This document shows positions 26,037-35,744 of a DNA stretch of 64,000 bases, piece by piece. This stretch comes from Pelagimonas phthalicica. GTDB taxonomy: Bacteria > Pseudomonadota > Alphaproteobacteria > Rhodobacterales > Rhodobacteraceae. The position numbers and the translations under genes were made by a program. Location of the stretch: positions 124,001-188,000 of the forward strand of contig NZ_SOAP01000001.1 in assembly GCF_004364805.1 (NCBI RefSeq), read 5' to 3'. The notes beneath the pieces are model-generated. The model made no database searches and was not told where the DNA came from. It saw nothing but the letters and a program-made list of their open reading frames with translations. Each line of letters begins with the position of its first letter. Within the stretch, counting starts at the first letter, position 1.

Positions 26037-26960
26037 TTAATCCTGCGCCGGTTCACCAACCCGCATGATTTCCCATACTAGCTCTATTTGGCTGTTTTGG
26101 AAAACCTTTTTTCGCACCTCTTCGCCAAGGGATTCAAGGTCATGCGCGGTTGCATCACCTGTATTGACGAGGAAGTTGGAATGTTTCGGGCTCATCTGCG
26201 CGCCGCCAATGGTGGCCCCGCGCATCCCGGCGTCATCGATGACCTTCCAGGCCTTGAGCTCGTGGGTGTCATCGGCCTTGCCGGTGCTGGAGAACCCGGC
26301 GGGATTGCGAAAGGTGCTGCCTGCGGTGCGGTCTTTGGTCGGTTGGGTCTCGTCGCGCTTGGCCAGCTGCGCTTCCATCCGCGCCTCAAGCTCTTCGGGG
26401 TCGCCTGTGGGGCCCTCAAAGGTCGCCTGGGTGATGACCCAGCCCTCGGGCAGATCGGTTTGGCGGTATTGGAAGTTGAGGTCGTCGGCCTTCAGCGTGA
26501 CCTCTTCACCTGCGCGGGTGATGGCCTGTGCTGAGACGAAGTGATCCGCCACATAAGAGCCATAGCAGCCCGCGTTCATCCGCACCGCCCCGCCGATGGC
26601 GCCAGGAATGGTGCGCAGGAAGGTGAGGTCAACGCCCGCAGCGGCGGCCTTGCGCGCCACGATACTGTCGAGTGCGGCCACCCCGGCGGTGACGCGATTG
26701 CCCTCGATGGTCACATCGTTAAAGCCCCGCCCCATGCGGATCACCACCGCACGGATACCGCCATCACGCACGATCAGGTTGGAGCCAACCCCCATGGGAA
26801 AGACGGCAATCTCGGGGGATAAGGATTTTAGAAAATCCTTGAGATCATCCAGATCCGCCGGCTGAAACAAAGCATCCGCCGGCCCGCCAACCCGCAACCA
26901 GGTGAGATCGTTCAAGGGACGGTTGGGCGTCAAACGCCCACGTGTTGTCGGAAATTCCAT
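26037..26960 (-). CDS. murB: UDP-N-acetylenolpyruvoylglucosamine reductase MurB
   Basis: The NADPH-dependent flavoenzyme that forms UDP-MurNAc. It has 307 residues, type II MurB length. FAD-binding motifs include [37 protein letters not shown] and [17 protein letters not shown]. The catalytic Ser region GSTFRNP and the C-terminal [15 protein letters not shown] with a Glu-containing tail (QIELVWEI) are intact. It is on the minus strand between an Ala/Ser-rich hypothetical and the decayed ddl. Confidence 0.96.
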   Translation of the reverse strand: MEFPTTRGRLTPNRPLNDLTWLRVGGPADALFQPADLDDLKDFLKSLSPEIAVFPMGVGSNLIVRDGGIRAVVIRMGRGFNDVTIEGNRVTAGVAALDSIVARKAAAAGVDLTFLRTIPGAIGGAVRMNAGCYGSYVADHFVSAQAITRAGEEVTLKADDLNFQYRQTDLPEGWVITQATFEGPTGDPEELEARMEAQLAKRDETQPTKDRTAGSTFRNPAGFSSTGKADDTHELKAWKVIDDAGMRGATIGGAQMSPKHSNFLVNTGDATAHDLESLGEEVRKKVFQNSQIELVWEIMRVGEPAQD

Positions 26961-27065
26961 TGCTCTGCCACCACCGCTTATTTTGGATCGGGTTTACGGG
27001 ATGTGCGGGGGAGGATCAACGGGGGGGGTGGTTTAGCGGGCCAATCATCGCTCAGGGCTCGTTAC

Positions 27066-28646
27066 TTAAAACGCCAGCTTCAGAATTGCCTGAACCGCAG
27101 CAGCGATTTTGTCGGAATAAAGGACCCCCGTGACGGCGGCCCCGGCCACGGCGCTTTTGGCGGCAATCGAAGCGACGCCACCCACTGCTTTGTTGCTTTG
27201 CTCAACCCATTCCACGGTTTCATCGCGCGCAGATTTCAGGTTTTGATACCGCGCGGCCAGCCAAACACCCATGATGCGACCTGCAACGCGGGTTGCCGCC
27301 CAAGCCCGCATGGCTTTGGACTGCCCCGGTTGGGTCATCAGTTCAGCGGCCTCTTTGGTTTCGGCAGCCAGTTCCGGCTCCATGACCTCTGCCACCGCAT
27401 AGGCTGCGAGGTTGAGCACCTCTTGGGATTGCGTATCTGGCGCGTCGGCCTCGGTGACTGGAGCGTCAATAACCTTTTGGACGGCGGGTTCATGTCTGAG
27501 ACTGCTCGTGACTTCAACCAAGGCGGTTTCGACCAGACCGACAACGGGTTCTTGTCGATCATTTGGGCAACCGCCCGAGGCGATATTGCCTTGGAGCAAG
27601 GACAAAGCCGAACGGGCGTTGTTCCAGACCATGGCAGCGTTGTCTTTGTGTTGATCAACCGCGTTTGAAATGAGGAACATTTCACCGCGTAGCGCGCCGC
27701 CAAGGTTCCCCGATACTTCGACAAGACCACGTATCTCAGTAAGGCGCTGAACAGCGAACTCTAACCGGTCTGGGTATTCTGCGTCAGGTGCTTTGGAAGC
27801 AAAATTATCCCTTTCTGGATCATAATGGATTTCCTCACGGCTAAGACCGTCAGAGAGGTGCGACTGCCAAATCTCATTGATGCGTTTCAGCGCTGCTGGT
27901 TCATCTTGCCAAATCTCATTCGGCAGCAAGGCGATTTCGACCATCATTGGGTGGTCGGGGGCAAGGGCAGTGCCGGTAAGCAGGCGGTTGTACCAGTCGA
28001 TCCAGAAAGCCCAGTCTTTCTCCTGACCGGTTTCGCGCAGGGTGTTTTGGACTTTGGTCCAAAGCTCTTCGTTTGGTGGATCACCCTGCCAAAGCGGTAA
28101 GGAAAAGACCTGCTTTGATTTGGTTTCATCCTGGAAGGCCTGCCAAAAGGCCTTTGCATCGATGCGGATATTCTCCCAAATGGCGGCGGTGGCGCTGGCG
28201 GCGATGGCTCTGGCAGCGTCGGCGGCGGCGGCGGAGGCAGCGTCGGAGGAGGCGAAGGCGGCGACGGAGGCAGCGTCGGAGGAGGCTCTAGCGGCCGAGG
28301 CGGCGGCGGAGGCGGCTCTGGACGCGGAGGCGGATCTGGCGGCGTCGGAGGCGAAGGCGGCGGCTAAGAAGGAGGCTTTTCTGATATCCTCGGTTGGTAC
28401 AAAAGCGGCAACCGGGGATATCAACAGGCTGCGCAGAACAGGCAAGGCTGTCAAATCAAGTTTACGCGCGTTTTCAGAGGTCAGCGAATAGTCCCACCAG
28501 TAGGGCAAGGCCCGCGCGGCGGTGCGGAAGGTGATGGAGACGGCGATGCCGCGGGCGGTGGCTTGCTCTTCCTCCGTCTCCCGAGGAAGCGCGTTCAGCC
28601 AAGCCACAAGGCTCTCGCGGTCTTTAATGTCTTTAATCTCTACCAT
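27066..28646 (-). CDS. Large protein of unknown function with Ala/Ser repeat region
   Basis: 526 residues from ATG 28646 (MVEIKDIKDRESLVAWL). An in-frame TTG at 28682 is an alternative. The N-terminal region (LVAWLNALPRETEEEQATARGIAVSITFRTAARALPYWW) is followed by a low-complexity segment of Ala, Ser, Asp and Arg (about residues 95-160, e.g. ASSDAASVAAFASSDAAS), a Trp-rich middle (WQAFQDETK, DWAFWIDWYNRLL), and a hydrophobic C-terminal helix (ASIAAKSAVAGAAVTGVL). No catalytic motif or known domain is recognised. It lies inside the dcw cluster between murB and a group of small membrane proteins, but nothing ties it to cell-wall synthesis. Confidence 0.75.
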   Translation of the reverse strand: MVEIKDIKDRESLVAWLNALPRETEEEQATARGIAVSITFRTAARALPYWWDYSLTSENARKLDLTALPVLRSLLISPVAAFVPTEDIRKASFLAAAFASDAARSASASRAASAAASAARASSDAASVAAFASSDAASAAAADAARAIAASATAAIWENIRIDAKAFWQAFQDETKSKQVFSLPLWQGDPPNEELWTKVQNTLRETGQEKDWAFWIDWYNRLLTGTALAPDHPMMVEIALLPNEIWQDEPAALKRINEIWQSHLSDGLSREEIHYDPERDNFASKAPDAEYPDRLEFAVQRLTEIRGLVEVSGNLGGALRGEMFLISNAVDQHKDNAAMVWNNARSALSLLQGNIASGGCPNDRQEPVVGLVETALVEVTSSLRHEPAVQKVIDAPVTEADAPDTQSQEVLNLAAYAVAEVMEPELAAETKEAAELMTQPGQSKAMRAWAATRVAGRIMGVWLAARYQNLKSARDETVEWVEQSNKAVGGVASIAAKSAVAGAAVTGVLYSDKIAAAVQAILKLAF

Positions 28647-28702
28647 CGCGGGCAAGATGCCTTGCAATACTGATGCTGGCAAGCGTCAAAAGGGGCGCGT
28701 GG

Positions 28703-28969
28703 TCAGCACATTTCGCGGGGGCGGAGATGGGCCAGGGCTGCTCCGATCAGGGTGGCGATGAGGCTGGGGGTCACGACGAAGAGGCCTAGCAGCGTGTACA
28801 TGACGCCATCCAGGCCGGGCACTGTGAGTTCTTTGAACAGCAGCCATGCGCCAAAGCCGATGAGGGAGGCGGTGAAGGCCCAGGTGACCTCTCCGTAACA
28901 GGAGCGCAAGGGCAGATAGCCCAGCAAGAGGCCAATCAGAAAAGCAGCAAAAGGTATTATCATCAGCAT
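28703..28969 (-). CDS. Small membrane protein
   Basis: 88 residues from ATG 28969, which has GGGGGA 6 bp upstream. A TTG at 29008 would give 101 residues with a longer first helix. Three membrane segments are predicted: MLMIIPFAAFLIGLLLG, WAFTASLIGFGAWLLF and TLLGLFVVTPSLIATLIGAALAHL. No family recognised. It precedes the Ala/Ser-rich gene on the same strand. Confidence 0.62.
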   Translation of the reverse strand: MLMIIPFAAFLIGLLLGYLPLRSCYGEVTWAFTASLIGFGAWLLFKELTVPGLDGVMYTLLGLFVVTPSLIATLIGAALAHLRPREMC

Positions 28970-29093
28970 GAGCAATCCCCCGATTACCCTTAACAAGATG
29001 GGGTTCAATCCTGGTTAACGCCAGTCAGGAATCCCCGACATTCACGCAGGGATGATGTGCGGTGATGAATGGATGCTTTGGGCGAGGTTTGCG

Positions 29094-29354
29094 TCAGTTT
29101 GTATCGGGGCGCGAGAATTGCCGCTTGATCCAGGCAAAAAGATAGCGCACCGGCCAGCGCAGAATGCTCATCCCCGCGGCCAGGGCCAGGAGGCCGATCC
29201 AGGGGCCGTTTTCATAGGTGACATAGCCCAGCAAGGGGATGCCAACGGCGATCAGCCCATAGGCGCGCGCCCAATGATTGTCTTTGGAAGGGATCATGGC
29301 AAGCACATTGGCTGCCACCAGCCAGAGGCATGCGAGGATCAATGAGAATGTCAT
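29094..29354 (-). CDS. DUF2484 family small membrane protein
   Basis: 86 residues from ATG 29354 (MTFSLILACLWLVAANVLAMIPSK), with GGAG 6 bp upstream. Three hydrophobic segments and the ending MSILRWPVRYLFAWIKRQF fit DUF2484, a Rhodobacteraceae family that, as I recall, sits next to murB and murC. Its conserved position in the cell-wall cluster hints at an envelope role, but no function is known. Confidence 0.75.
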   Translation of the reverse strand: MTFSLILACLWLVAANVLAMIPSKDNHWARAYGLIAVGIPLLGYVTYENGPWIGLLALAAGMSILRWPVRYLFAWIKRQFSRPDTN

Positions 29355-29456
29355 ACCCGTCTCCGCTGCCCCCCAAGGCGCTTTGAACATGCCTCAGCTG
29401 CGCGCATTTTGCAAGGGATTTGATGGGGGTTAGCTGGGGCCTGTCTCTATATGGCG

Positions 29457-29687
29457 TCAGGACCCGCTGCGCTTGCGCCAGGTGGTGCCGAACATCCAGC
29501 CCAAAGCCGCACCAATGGCAAAGCAAAGCGCGGTTAGGATGGCGAGCAGTGTGCTTGCCCCCATGAGGTAGGCGGCGATGGAGCCGCAGAGCAGGCAGGC
29601 GGCGCTGGTGAGGGCGCCCAGAACGCGCCCGACCACGAGGCAGATCACAAAACCCGAAACGAGCGCGATGGCGAGGGTGTAGAACAT
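29457..29687 (-). CDS. Small glycine/alanine-rich membrane protein
   Basis: 76 residues from ATG 29687 (MFYTLAIALVSGFVICLVVGRVLGALTSAACLLCG), preceded by GGAAAGG. Three hydrophobic stretches and a basic C-terminus (TTWRKRSGS) are visible. No family is recognised. It lies between DUF2484 and the amino acid permease, on the same strand. Confidence 0.58.
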   Translation of the reverse strand: MFYTLAIALVSGFVICLVVGRVLGALTSAACLLCGSIAAYLMGASTLLAILTALCFAIGAALGWMFGTTWRKRSGS

Positions 29688-29729
29688 GGGCGGGCCTTTC
29701 CTTGGGGCGCTTTGTGTCAATGTGCGTCT

Positions 29730-30917
29730 TTAGAAAGCTGCAATCAAGGCGATCGCGGACAGGACCAGCCCGAGAACGGGCACAAAGAGTGGTACGGTAA
29801 AGGGGCCAGGTTCGCCTCGGCGTTTGACCGCGATAAGCGCGGCATTGACCAGGACAAAGACCGCCAGGAGTACGGCTGAAGTGGTCTCGGCCAATGTGGC
29901 GACGGGCAGAAGGATCGCGCCGAGGATAACGGCCAGGCCGATCAGGGTCGAGGCCAGCGCCGGGGTGCCAAAGCGCGGATGGACATGGTGGAACAGGGCC
30001 AGAGCCGGGCTGCGCTTGCCCAGGCCAAAGAGCACGCGGCTGGCCATGACGATTTGAGCGAGCACGCCATTCAGGGCAGCAAAAACCGCAATGGCGGAGA
30101 GAAAGCGCGCATCGCCGCCAGTGGCCGACGCCCAAACCAGGGCCAACGGTTGATCCGAGCCGGCCAAGGCTTCGGGCGGCACGGCGCGCAAAGCGGCCCA
30201 GACCACAAGCGCATAGAGGCTGGAGGTGATCACCAGAGAGATCAGGATGGCGCGGGGCATGGTAAACGTCGGGTCGCGGGTTTCCTCGGCCATGTTGACG
30301 ATGTCCTCAAAGCCGATAAAGGCAAAGAAGGCGAGCATGGCCCCTGCCCCGATCCCGGGTGCGACCTCGGCCCAAGGAACAGCGGTTTCAGTGATTTGGG
30401 CGGGCGTTGGATCGGTGGTTGCCCCGGCCCAGACCACGAGGATCAGGCCAATGACTTCGATGGCTGTGAAGAGCGCGGCCAGGCTGAGGCTCTCCATCAC
30501 GCCGATCACAGCGACGCCGGTGAGCAAGAGGCCCATGGCAATGGCAGCCCAGATCAGCGGCACATCAGCAATGCCAATGAGATAGCCCGCGCCGCCGCGC
30601 AACACGGCCGCCGCCGAGACCGTTCCGGCCAGCACAATGGCCAGCCCGACGAGAACGGCCAAGGCTTCGGAGCCAAAACCCTTGCCGATATAGGCGGCCT
30701 CGCCCGCAGCTTCGGGAATACGGGTGGAAAACTCTGCATAGGACAGCGCGGTCGGGGCGGCGATCAACCCAGCGAGAAGGAAGGCATAAGGGGCAAAATG
30801 GCCGGCAGCGCCAGCGACGGCGCCGACAAGCACATAGATCCCCGCCCCCACCATGACGCCAACGCCATAGGCGATGAGCAAGGGCAATCCGATGCGGCGT
30901 TTGAGATGGTCAGCCAT
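29730..30917 (-). CDS. APC-superfamily amino acid permease
   Basis: About 395 residues from the ATG near 30917 (MADHLKRRIGLPLLIAYGVGVMVGAGIYVLVG), with GGGGAG at 7 bp. An extended frame to 31100 reads through a repeat and is rejected. The N-terminal GVGVMVGAGIYV is the APC substrate-binding signature, and about eleven to twelve membrane helices follow. FFAFIGFEDIVNMAEETRDP is the second diagnostic motif. The length is shorter than many APC transporters, consistent with an eleven-helix form. It would import or exchange amino acids. It interrupts the dcw cluster between murC and murB without any evident link. Confidence 0.88.
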   Translation of the reverse strand: MADHLKRRIGLPLLIAYGVGVMVGAGIYVLVGAVAGAAGHFAPYAFLLAGLIAAPTALSYAEFSTRIPEAAGEAAYIGKGFGSEALAVLVGLAIVLAGTVSAAAVLRGGAGYLIGIADVPLIWAAIAMGLLLTGVAVIGVMESLSLAALFTAIEVIGLILVVWAGATTDPTPAQITETAVPWAEVAPGIGAGAMLAFFAFIGFEDIVNMAEETRDPTFTMPRAILISLVITSSLYALVVWAALRAVPPEALAGSDQPLALVWASATGGDARFLSAIAVFAALNGVLAQIVMASRVLFGLGKRSPALALFHHVHPRFGTPALASTLIGLAVILGAILLPVATLAETTSAVLLAVFVLVNAALIAVKRRGEPGPFTVPLFVPVLGLVLSAIALIAAF

Positions 30918-31045
30918 GAGTGCTCTCCCCTGTTTGCGGAGAGATTTTGGCGGGTCTTGAGGGATCTTGCCTTGATGCAACGCAAGGTTCTGCGGTGGTG
31001 GTAAGGCGGGGCTTGGACGGTTGATGTGTTGACGGAGGGCGGGTT

Positions 31046-31105
31046 GGGGGCGCTGCCCCCGTCTGCCAAGGCAGACTCCCTCGGGATATTTTGGGCCCAA
31101 AGAAA
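31046..31105 (+). repeat. Palindrome plus GGGATATTT element, copy 2
   Basis: GGGGGCGCTGCCCCC and GTCTGCC-AA-GGCAGAC are followed by CCCTCGGGATATTTTGGGCC and CAAAGAAAC, the same order as at 5828-5890. It lies between murC and the permease on the opposite strand to both. Confidence 0.8.
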
Positions 31106-31211
31106 CCTGGGGGCGGTTAACCTAGCTTTAGGGTCATGCGCCTCCCCGCCCGAGCGGGTCGGGGTGGGTGGGTGGGCGACCTGCGAGGGCGGGGTCGCCA
31201 ACCTATGTTTT

Positions 31212-32609
31212 TCAGTTTTGCAGGCGGGCTGGCAGGGCGTTGGCCCAGGCCGAGATTGTCCCGGCGCCAAGGCAGACCACCATATCACCGGGTTGCGCCT
31301 GTTCGCGCACCAGCCGTTCCAGATCTTCTTCGCTGATCAGCGCGCGGGCATGGCGGTGTCCGTGGCGCACCAGACCTGCGACCAGATCATCGCGGCTTGC
31401 GCCTTCGATCGGCTCCTCACCGGCGGCAAAGACCTCGGCGATAGCCACGACATCTGCATCGTTAAAGCAAGAGCAGAACTCTTCGAAATGGTGGTGCAGG
31501 CGGGAATAGCGATGTGGCTGATGCACCGCAATCACACGGCCGTCACAGGCCTGACGTGCGGCCTTGAGAACGGCGGCGATTTCGACCGGGTGGTGGCCGT
31601 AATCGTCGATGATGGTCACCCCATCCACTTCGCCCACCTTGGTGAACCGACGATTGACGCCGCCGAAATTCGCCAGGGCCTCGCGGATTTCATCGCCGCT
31701 CATGCCGAGATGACGGGCCACGGCCACGGCGGACAAAGCGTTAGAAACGTTGTGATCGCCGGGCATGGGCAGAGTGCAGCCTTCGATCACCATGTCTTCG
31801 GATTGGAACACCACATCAAAATGCGCCACGCCTGCCTTGTAAGTCAGGTTCACCGCGCGCACATCGGCCTGGGCGTTAAAGCCATAGGTCACAACGCGGC
31901 GGTCGGACACGCGACCGACCAGAGCCTGAACCTCGGGGTGGTCGATGCAGCAGACGGCCAACCCGTAAAAGGGGATGTTGGAGACAAATTGATAGAATCC
32001 GTCGCGCAGATTCTCGATGCTGCCCCAATGTTCCATATGTTCGGGGTCGATATTGGTAACGATGGCGACGGTGGCTGGAAGGCGGTTAAAGGTGCCGTCG
32101 CTTTCATCCGCCTCGACCACCATCCATTCGCCCTCGCCCATGCGAGCATTGGAACCATAGGCGTGGATGATGCCACCATTGACCACGGTCGGGTCGAACT
32201 GACCCGCATCCAGCAGGGTGGCCACCATGGTGGTGGTGGTGGTTTTGCCATGGGTGCCAGCCACCGCGACATTGGATTTCAGGCGCATCAGCTCGGCCAG
32301 CATTTCGGCGCGGCGCACCACGGGCAGACCACGGCGGCGGGCTTCGTCCAGTTCCGGATTGCCCGGTTTGATCGCCGAGGAAATCACCACGACCTCGGCC
32401 GCCTCAAGGTTTTCCGCCTTTTGGCCAACAAAGATATGCGCGCCGAGATCCGCAAGCCGTTTGGTGATCTTGCTTTCCTTCAGGTCCGAGCCCTGCACCA
32501 CATAACCGTGATTGAGCAGCACTTCGGCGATGCCCGACATGCCGATACCGCCAATGCCGACAAAATGGATCGGCCCGACATCACCGGGAAGTTTGGTTGC
32601 CCCTGTCAT
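31212..32609 (-). CDS. murC: UDP-N-acetylmuramate-L-alanine ligase MurC
   Basis: The ATP-dependent ligase that adds L-Ala to UDP-MurNAc. 465 residues from ATG 32609 ([21 protein letters not shown]), with GGAG at 7 bp. An in-frame ATG at 32642 is possible. The N-terminal UDP-binding loop is [13 protein letters not shown], the ATP loop is GTHGKTTT at residues 118-125, and [13 protein letters not shown] and HRYSR occur in the C-terminal domain. It follows murG by 57 bp on the same strand. All motifs are intact. Confidence 0.97.
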   Translation of the reverse strand: MTGATKLPGDVGPIHFVGIGGIGMSGIAEVLLNHGYVVQGSDLKESKITKRLADLGAHIFVGQKAENLEAAEVVVISSAIKPGNPELDEARRRGLPVVRRAEMLAELMRLKSNVAVAGTHGKTTTTTMVATLLDAGQFDPTVVNGGIIHAYGSNARMGEGEWMVVEADESDGTFNRLPATVAIVTNIDPEHMEHWGSIENLRDGFYQFVSNIPFYGLAVCCIDHPEVQALVGRVSDRRVVTYGFNAQADVRAVNLTYKAGVAHFDVVFQSEDMVIEGCTLPMPGDHNVSNALSAVAVARHLGMSGDEIREALANFGGVNRRFTKVGEVDGVTIIDDYGHHPVEIAAVLKAARQACDGRVIAVHQPHRYSRLHHHFEEFCSCFNDADVVAIAEVFAAGEEPIEGASRDDLVAGLVRHGHRHARALISEEDLERLVREQAQPGDMVVCLGAGTISAWANALPARLQN

Positions 32610-32666
32610 GGCTGCGCTCCGTTCAAATTCCAGATCTTTCATGGCTCTGCCCCGCCTTTATTATCT

Positions 32667-33794
32667 TTATTCACGCGTTTCACTATTCTTTTGCGGCCCC
32701 TGCCCCGCCGCCAATTGCTCGACCAGGGTTCCCAGCTCTTCCGCTGCGTCGGGTTTGGAGACTGACAGCGCCGCATTGGCCATCTTGATCGAGCCCTGCT
32801 CATTGGTCAGGACCTGAAGGATCGCCTCGCTCAGGCTTTCGATGGTCAGCTTGCTTTCCGGCATGCGAATGGCGGCCCCGGCATCGACCAGGCCTTGGGC
32901 ATTCACGGTTTGATGGTCGCCGGTGGCAATCTTGAGCGGGATCAGGATCGAGGGTCGACCGATCACGCTGATATCGGCCACGCTGGAGGCACCGGAGCGC
33001 GAGATCACCAGCTGCGCCTCGCTCATCCGGGCGGGAACATCGTGGAAAAACGGCTGCACATCGGCGCTGACACCGTGTTCCGCGTAATAGGTGCTGACGC
33101 GCTCGCCATCCTCGTCGCGGGCCTGGTGGCTGACGCGGAGATTGCCCAACACGTCCAAAGGCAGGGCGGCAATTGCGGGCGGCACCATATCCGACAGGAT
33201 GCGCGCCCCTTGCGAGCCGCCGATCACCAGAACCGACATCGGGTACGGACCGGGGGCGATATAGCCCGCTCCGGCGCGTTCTTTGACCGAGGCGCGCACC
33301 GGGTTGCCCACATGCACGCCTTGGACATCCTCGGGCAAGGTGGTTGGCCAGGTGCCGCAGGCGATCAGATCGACGCGGCTGGCAAAGATCTCGTTCACGC
33401 GGCCAAGCACGCCATTTTGTTCATGGATCATGCGCGGCAGTTTCAGCAGCCAGGCGGCGGACAGCGCAGGGATGGAGGGATAGCCGCCAAAGCCGATCAC
33501 CACATCCGGCCGATCCTTGCGGAACTTGAACAGGGTCGAGACCACGCCACCCAGAATACGAAACGGTACCAAGGCCTTGGCCGCGAAGCCACCTCGCGCG
33601 AAAGTGGCGCTGGAAACTTCCTCGATTTCGACACCTTCGGGAAAGGCCTGGGTGTAGCGCGCCCCGCGCGCATCGGTCGACAATTTGACCCGCCAGCCAT
33701 GGGCAAGCATGCGTTCGGCCAAGGCCTGGGCCGGAAACATATGCCCGCCTGTGCCGCCTGCGGCCATCACCAATAAAGGCTTGCTCTCTGCCAT
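32667..33794 (-). CDS. murG: UDP-N-acetylglucosamine-N-acetylmuramyl-(pentapeptide) transferase MurG
   Basis: The glycosyltransferase that converts lipid I to lipid II at the inner face of the membrane. 375 residues with the N-terminal GGTGGH loop at about 13-18, [34 protein letters not shown] and the acceptor-side [11 protein letters not shown]...[20 protein letters not shown]. It lies between ftsW and murC. The 357-bp gap upstream of its start contains repeats. Confidence 0.97.
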   Translation of the reverse strand: MAESKPLLVMAAGGTGGHMFPAQALAERMLAHGWRVKLSTDARGARYTQAFPEGVEIEEVSSATFARGGFAAKALVPFRILGGVVSTLFKFRKDRPDVVIGFGGYPSIPALSAAWLLKLPRMIHEQNGVLGRVNEIFASRVDLIACGTWPTTLPEDVQGVHVGNPVRASVKERAGAGYIAPGPYPMSVLVIGGSQGARILSDMVPPAIAALPLDVLGNLRVSHQARDEDGERVSTYYAEHGVSADVQPFFHDVPARMSEAQLVISRSGASSVADISVIGRPSILIPLKIATGDHQTVNAQGLVDAGAAIRMPESKLTIESLSEAILQVLTNEQGSIKMANAALSVSKPDAAEELGTLVEQLAAGQGPQKNSETRE

Positions 33795-33920
33795 CCTACC
33801 AACTCCACACCCGGATTTCGGGTCAGATACCGTATAGACCCCATCGGGGCAATCACATCGCTAGATCCTGCGCCGATCCTCGCCAGTTTTGCTCTACGAT
33901 CATGATATCATTGAAACAGA

Positions 33921-34066
33921 GGTTCGCGCCCGACACCGAGGGCGGGCTTAAGCTAGATGGTGAGGCGTCAAAAACTGCATAAGGGTCCAAAGAATTCGGC
34001 CATCTCGTCATTCGCGCCCGCCCTGGGGGGCGGGGTCGGGCGCGAACCGGATCGCAAGCGATCCGG
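33921..34066 (+). repeat. GGTTC-GCCCGAC inverted-repeat element, copy 2
   Basis: GGTTCGCGCCCGAC at 33921-33934 pairs perfectly with GTCGGGCGCGAACC at 34035-34048, followed by the hairpin CCGGATCGCAAGCGATCCGG at 34047-34066. It is the same architecture as 14039-14120 with a longer centre. It occupies most of the 357-bp gap between ftsW and murG, which has no other gene I can support. Confidence 0.78.
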
Positions 34067-34123
34067 TGAAGACCCTGAAGGGTCCTCGCTCCGCTTGTTC
34101 GTTTCTCTGCCCCACAATAGTCC

Positions 34124-34146
34124 GTAGGGTGGGGTTTCACCCCACC
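34124..34146. repeat. GTAGGGTGGGG palindrome, copy 1
   Basis: GTAGGGTGGGGTTTCACC and the following CCACC form an 8-bp GC-rich stem just past the ftsW stop. An almost identical sequence lies at 58597-58619. Palindromes of this GTAGGGTGGG type are widespread in bacteria as REP-like sequences. Here it may end ftsW transcription. Confidence 0.7.
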
Positions 34147-34151
34147 ATGGC

Positions 34152-35318
34152 TCATCGTGTGCGCCCGCGCAGGATATCGCCAATCTCGCCCTGCGGCCGC
34201 GAGCGGGTAAAGGCCAGCAACATCCCCACGGCGATGCCGCCTGCAATCAAAGAGGACCCGCCATAGCTCACAAAAGGCAGCGTCATGCCCTTGGCCGGCA
34301 AAAGCCGCACGGCAACGCCCATATTGATCATCGCCTGCACACCAAACATCGCCGCGAGCCCGGTTCCCGCAAAGCGGATGAACGGGTCGCGTTCGCGCAT
34401 CAAGCGCACAAGCGAGCGCACCACGATGGTGGCATAAAGCGCGATCACCGCCAGCACCATGACCAGCCCGTATTCCTCGGCGGCCACGGCGATGATGAAA
34501 TCCGTATGGGCATCGGGCAGCGACCATTTCACGGTACCCTCGCCCACACCAACGCCAAAGAACCCGCCCTCGCGGATCGCATTGGTGGCATAGCCCAGCT
34601 GTGTGGTCGGATCGACATCTGGGTTGAGAAAGCCGTCAATGCGGCGGGCAAAGTGATCAGAGGCCCCATAGGCGAACATACCCCCCAGAACCACAAGCCC
34701 GGCCAGCCCCAGCAAAAGGATCATCGGCGCACCGCCAACAAACCACATCACGCCCCAGCCAAACAGGATCAGCGAGGCCTGACCAAAGTCGGGCTGAAGG
34801 GCCAGCATCAGCACGATGGTAACCATGAGGATAAAGCTATAGGTGCGGCCCGGAGGCCCTCCAAGCTCCAGCCCCGAGGCCATGAGCCAGGCGGCCATGA
34901 TCACAAAGGTCGGTTTCAGGAACTCCGAGGGCTGGATCGAGGCAATGCCCAGCGAGTACCAGCGCACCGCACCTTTGCCAAAATCCGTGCCCAGAACCGG
35001 CAGCAAGGCCAGCGCCACAAAGGCCGCGAGAAACCCCAGCACAGCCAGTCGGCGAACCAAAAGCGGGCTCATCATCGAGGTGAGGAACATCACCACCATG
35101 GCCAGCCCGCCAAAAAACGCCTGTCGCTGCACATAGTAGAACGGGGTTAATCCGTTGCGTTCCGCCAAGGGCGGAGAGGCCGCCAGCCCCAGCAGGATCC
35201 CCATGCCAAACAGCATCAGGATACAGCTGAGCGTCCACTTATCCACCGTGCGCCACCATTTGGGCAACACAGGTTCCACATCACGCACGGGGGCCGTGCC
35301 ATACACCATCTCTGTCAT
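34152..35318 (-). CDS. ftsW: Septal peptidoglycan glycosyltransferase FtsW (SEDS family)
   Basis: The membrane polymerase that works with FtsI at the septum. 388 residues from ATG 35318 (MTEMVYGTAPVRDVEPVLPKWWRT), which fits homologues better than the ATG at 35342. About ten membrane helices. SEDS hallmarks include KGAVRWYSLGIASIQPSEFLKP, the PDFGQ segment, and the C-terminal NMGVAVRLLPAKGMTLPFVSYGGSSL. It lies upstream of murG. Unlike the classical order it is separated from murD by 4 kb of unrelated genes. Confidence 0.96.
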   Translation of the reverse strand: MTEMVYGTAPVRDVEPVLPKWWRTVDKWTLSCILMLFGMGILLGLAASPPLAERNGLTPFYYVQRQAFFGGLAMVVMFLTSMMSPLLVRRLAVLGFLAAFVALALLPVLGTDFGKGAVRWYSLGIASIQPSEFLKPTFVIMAAWLMASGLELGGPPGRTYSFILMVTIVLMLALQPDFGQASLILFGWGVMWFVGGAPMILLLGLAGLVVLGGMFAYGASDHFARRIDGFLNPDVDPTTQLGYATNAIREGGFFGVGVGEGTVKWSLPDAHTDFIIAVAAEEYGLVMVLAVIALYATIVVRSLVRLMRERDPFIRFAGTGLAAMFGVQAMINMGVAVRLLPAKGMTLPFVSYGGSSLIAGGIAVGMLLAFTRSRPQGEIGDILRGRTR

Positions 35319-35447
35319 GAGATCACCGCTACTCTGCCTCATCGTCCCGATTTTTCGGGATCGCTTTGCGACAGGTTAGCCGTTTACGCGGCTCTTGGCC
35401 AGAATTTTAACGTTAATGGCAGTATTGCCCGGGGGCGGCTGCGGCGC

Positions 35448-35744
35448 TCACATCCCCATGGCCCGTAAGGCCAGCAAGGTGGCAACGCCCGCGGCGACAG
35501 CAATCAGCAAGGAGCCACGCAGACAAATCAGGCCGGTGACCAGCATGGCCACAACACCCGGCAAGCCACCGCTAAACGCCGACGGGGCAACAAGCGCGGT
35601 CAGAATGGCGACGGGCACGGCGGACAGCGCCGCTTCGACCCGGTGATGGACCTTGCCGAATTGCAGCATGATCAAATGCCCACCGGCGCGCGTCAGATAG
35701 GTCGCCATGGCGCAAAGCAGAATGATAACAATGGTTTCATTCAT
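35448..35744 (-). CDS. azlD: AzlD family branched-chain amino acid exporter subunit
   Basis: 98 residues from ATG 35744 (MNETIVIILLCAMATYLTRAGGHL). A longer frame to 35849 is out of step with the family. Three to four short membrane helices and the YLTRAGG motif mark it as AzlD, the small subunit of the AzlCD transporter. Its start overlaps the azlC stop by 8 bp, so the two are coupled. The pair is thought to export branched-chain amino acids or analogues. Confidence 0.87.
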   Translation of the reverse strand: MNETIVIILLCAMATYLTRAGGHLIMLQFGKVHHRVEAALSAVPVAILTALVAPSAFSGGLPGVVAMLVTGLICLRGSLLIAVAAGVATLLALRAMGM

